Origin: Candidatus Baldrarchaeota archaeon
GTDB lineage: Archaea; Asgardarchaeota; Baldrarchaeia; Baldrarchaeales; DXJG01
Assembly (NCBI GenBank): GCA_019056805.1
Contig: DXJG01000009.1
Coordinates: forward strand, 239,473 to 303,472
Length of the DNA stretch: 64,000 nucleotides
Reading direction: 5' to 3'
In this document: positions 61,936-64,000 of the stretch, piece by piece
Layout of the letters: each line of letters starts with the position of its first letter
How positions within the stretch are numbered: the first letter of the stretch is position 1
Position numbers and translations under genes: made by a program
The notes under the pieces: model-generated
Told to the model about the DNA's origin: nothing
Databases searched by the model: none
What the model saw: the letters and a program-made list of their open reading frames with translations, nothing else

Positions 61936-63483
61936 TTGAAGGTTATTTTAGTTGGGGTGGATGGCGCTACATCTTGGATTATCGAAGAGTTACTTTTCGG
62001 GCTTAGCGGTTTTAATAGGTTAGCAAAAGATGGAATTCTTTGTAATTTGAAAACTACTTTACCGCCTTTGAGTAGTTGTGCTTGGGCTAGTATTTATACA
62101 GGTGTTAAGCCTAGTAGGCATGGTATGTTTGATTTTGTTGGTGTTGAGCACGATTATAACGTTAGAGGCTTAGGCTTTGTTAACGGTTTAAAATTTCCTG
62201 TTTTTTGGAGTTTGCTTGGAAAATTCGGGTTTAAAAGTGTTGTTGTGAATCCTCCAATGGTCTATCCAGCCTTTAAAGTTAATGGTGTTTTGGTTTCAGG
62301 TTGGCCTTCTCCTAGAGTATCTGTTTATCCTGATAGGTTTAGAAGAGTTTTGAAAGAAGTTGGATATAAGATTGATGTTGATGGTTTAGAAGGTCGTTTT
62401 AGGAAAGATCCAGATGCTACTGTTGACGATTTAGTTGAAACTGCTAAAACTCGTGGTGAGGCATGTTTAAGACTTGCTGAGGAGGTTGGAGACTGGAACT
62501 TGTTGTTTCCTGTTTTTACCGTTTGTGATCGGATTCAGCATTTTGCCTTGGGGCGTAAAGAATGGAAAAAATGGGTTTTAAAGGCTTATAGAGTTGTTGA
62601 TGAATTTATTCAGCAAGCTTTGAATTTGTTAAAGGAAGAAGAAGGTCTGTTATTCGTTGTTTCTGATCATGGTTTTCAACCAATTAGAAAATCTTTTCTT
62701 ATAAATTCTTGGCTTGTAAAAACGGGTTTCGCTAAATTGAGATATAGTCGTTTTCGTTCTTTAATTAGAGAATACATTGTTAATAATATTAATTTGAGAA
62801 CTATTTATTGGGGAGCTTCCAACCGAAGACTCGCTACCCTAGTTGGAAAGATTGGTAGTTTGTTTTTGGGCGGGGCTCCTTTACATGGAAGGTTTAGTGT
62901 AAATGATTTCATTTTAAGGAAGACTTTAGCTTTTGCCTCTGGTACTATTAGTCCTACTACTTTCATTTGGATTAATGATGAAAGGTTTAAACAATTTGCT
63001 GTTGAAAAATCGAAGAAATCTGATATAAGAGAAAAAATTGTGGACGGTCTTTTTAAAGTTAAGGATCAGAGTGGTATAGCGATAGTTAGAGATGTTGTGG
63101 AGGTTGAAAATCTTTATACTGGTAATGGTAAAGGAGATATGGTTTCTCCTGATTTAATGGTTGTTGCTAACGACGGATATACTATTGATCCTTGGTATGT
63201 TAGTTCAGGCTATGTGGTTAATCCTAGTGTTTATAGACATGGAGACCATAGTTTTGAAGGAGTTTTTGCCGCCTTAGGGCCATCTCTTAACGATATGAAA
63301 AACTTTAACACTTGCGGCGTCGTTGATATAGCTCCCACGATTTTAAGTCTCTTTAAGATCCCTATTCCCTCTTGGATGAGCGGAGAACCCCTAACTAGAA
63401 TTAACTCGCATTCTGAAGCAAATTTAAAGAATAGATTAAAGCTTAAAGCAAAAATTGTCGAGAAAAAACTTTATGGCTGCTAA
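61936..63483 (+). CDS. Alkaline-phosphatase-superfamily phosphodiesterase/nucleotide pyrophosphatase
   Basis: About 515 residues. Catalytic features are KVILVGVDGATSWII (Asp), the nucleophile loop PPLSSCAWASIYTGVKPSRH, FTVCDRIQHFAL (Asp/His), LLFVVSDHGFQPIRKSFLIN (DH) and YRHGDHSFEGVFAALGP (His). This is the type I phosphodiesterase layout found near glycan and sulfation genes in archaea. No signal peptide. I chose TTG at 61936, with GGTGAG four bases upstream; an ATG four codons earlier is possible. It is followed by a CopG-like gene and APS kinase. Confidence 0.88.
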   Translation: MKVILVGVDGATSWIIEELLFGLSGFNRLAKDGILCNLKTTLPPLSSCAWASIYTGVKPSRHGMFDFVGVEHDYNVRGLGFVNGLKFPVFWSLLGKFGFKSVVVNPPMVYPAFKVNGVLVSGWPSPRVSVYPDRFRRVLKEVGYKIDVDGLEGRFRKDPDATVDDLVETAKTRGEACLRLAEEVGDWNLLFPVFTVCDRIQHFALGRKEWKKWVLKAYRVVDEFIQQALNLLKEEEGLLFVVSDHGFQPIRKSFLINSWLVKTGFAKLRYSRFRSLIREYIVNNINLRTIYWGASNRRLATLVGKIGSLFLGGAPLHGRFSVNDFILRKTLAFASGTISPTTFIWINDERFKQFAVEKSKKSDIREKIVDGLFKVKDQSGIAIVRDVVEVENLYTGNGKGDMVSPDLMVVANDGYTIDPWYVSSGYVVNPSVYRHGDHSFEGVFAALGPSLNDMKNFNTCGVVDIAPTILSLFKIPIPSWMSGEPLTRINSHSEANLKNRLKLKAKIVEKKLYGC

Positions 63484-63560
63484 CCGAGAAACTTATAATC
63501 CATTATACCTCACAATATTTCATGTAAATTTAGGAATTCAGGTTTGGGAGGTTGATTGTT

Positions 63561-63779
63561 TTGTCAGAAGATAAGGTCGCTGTTTATATCTCTAAAGATC
63601 TATATGAGGAAATTAAGAAACGTGTTGACTCAAGCGGTGGAGAATTCAAAAGCGTCGAAGAATACGTGGAATTTGTTTTGAGCGAGATCGTAAAGGAGGA
63701 AGAAGAGGAAGAATTTGAATATAGCCCCGAAGAAGAAGAAAAAATAAAGGAAAGGTTACGAGGACTAGGATACCTTTAA
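63561..63779 (+). CDS. Ribbon-helix-helix (CopG-like) small protein
   Basis: About 72 residues. The start DKVAVYISKDLYEEIKKRVD and FKSVEEYVEFVLSEIVKEEE have the strand-helix-helix pattern of CopG proteins, followed by a very acidic linker and a Glu/Arg-rich end KIKERLRGLGYL. I chose the TTG at 63561 with GGGAGG eight bases upstream. Similar small proteins are often found between alkaline-phosphatase-like and APS kinase genes. DNA binding is possible, but the acidic tail suggests a protein partner. Confidence 0.75.
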   Translation: MSEDKVAVYISKDLYEEIKKRVDSSGGEFKSVEEYVEFVLSEIVKEEEEEEFEYSPEEEEKIKERLRGLGYL

Positions 63780-63803
63780 CATAATAATCAAAATGAACGT
63801 ACA

Positions 63804-64000
63804 CTACACATATTTTAATTCTGTTAATTTTTCCAAAATTTTTTGAACACATTGCTCTGGTGTATCATTTTCCGTATCAACTATTACCTCTGGATTTTCA
63901 GGTTCCTCATATGGATCCGATATTCCTGTGAAGTTTTTTATTTCTCCTTGTATGGCTTTTTTGTAAAGGCCTTTTGGATCCCTTTGGATACATGTTTCCA
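63804..64000 (-). CDS. cysC: Adenylylsulfate (APS) kinase, 3' part only
   Basis: The minus strand from the end of the window is open and reads [20 protein letters not shown], then [20 protein letters not shown] and [19 protein letters not shown] before the stop at 63804-63806. The phrases [10 protein letters not shown] and [11 protein letters not shown] are hallmarks of APS kinase, which makes PAPS from adenylylsulfate and ATP. About 65 residues are inside the window; the N-terminal P-loop part lies beyond. It suggests sulfation of glycans or another use of PAPS, given the phosphodiesterase next door. Confidence 0.9.
   Translation of the reverse strand, partial: ETCIQRDPKGLYKKAIQGEIKNFTGISDPYEEPENPEVIVDTENDTPEQCVQKILEKLTELKYV

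Overview
The window is archaeal chromosome, AT-rich (GC content by eye in the mid-30s %). The evidence is a group II chaperonin (thermosome), TFB, TBP, Alba, an archaeal NMN adenylyltransferase, geranylgeranyl reductase (archaeal lipids), a KaiC-like ATPase and many TTG/GTG starts behind strong GGAGG/GGGGG Shine-Dalgarno sequences. The mix of Alba, TFB/TBP and a tRNA-Cys with an enlarged D-loop fits a Thermoproteota (TACK) lineage such as Bathyarchaeia, but the window alone cannot prove the lineage.

Layout. 1-7.8 kb: thermosome end, NAD and RNA-processing enzymes, a structured RNA region leading into TFB, a tandem SIS protein, KaiC-like ATPase, HxlR regulator, geranylgeranyl reductase and tRNA-Cys. 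8-12.3 kb: a multi-FeS radical SAM protein between two transposon-end relics, then an operon of a small thioredoxin-like protein, a COG2112-type kinase and an MFS carrier. 12.3-23.2 kb: GH35-like beta-galactosidase, MBL-fold protein, TPR protein, a protein of unknown family, NfeD protease, and a roadblock-TldD-PmbA operon in which neither Tld protein has the HExxxH zinc motif. 23.4-26.4 kb: a run of information-processing genes on the plus strand (Alba, zinc ribbon, TBP, YkgJ-type cluster protein, E2F/DP-like winged-helix protein). 26.5-29.9 kb: cyclophilin-like protein, a broken nuclease gene, a TnpB gene with its hairpin right end, and an SPL-type radical SAM protein. 30-38.5 kb: a Trm112-like protein with a long helical insertion, an Ig-like surface protein, and sugar-nucleotide enzymes; between 37.19 and 37.43 kb lies a GC-rich stem-loop element that looks like an orphan omega-RNA/right end of an IS605-type element with its own TATA box and no TnpB. 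38.8-49.1 kb: surface glycan / N-glycosylation genes (GT4 enzymes, Alg14-Alg13 fusion, WecB, WecC, flippase). 49.7-54.7 kb: MFS carrier, DtnK-like kinase, LarA-like nickel-pincer enzyme and PdxA2, a plausible catabolic route for four-carbon sugar acids. 54.7-61.7 kb: an FtsX/LolD-type ABC system with a polytopic GT-C-like protein, followed by a split DUF1616 pair. 61.9-64 kb: alkaline-phosphatase-superfamily protein, CopG-like protein and the end of APS kinase (sulfation context).

The most unusual points are the orphan omega-RNA-like element (37.26-37.43 kb), the E2F-like protein beside TBP, the structured leader of TFB, the tRNA-Cys D-loop insertion, apparent ATA and CTG start codons, and the catalytic-motif-less TldD/PmbA pair. 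Base skew on the plus strand changes from A/C-rich (30.7-38.5 kb) to T/G-rich (54.7-63.5 kb), with gene direction changing at the same place.
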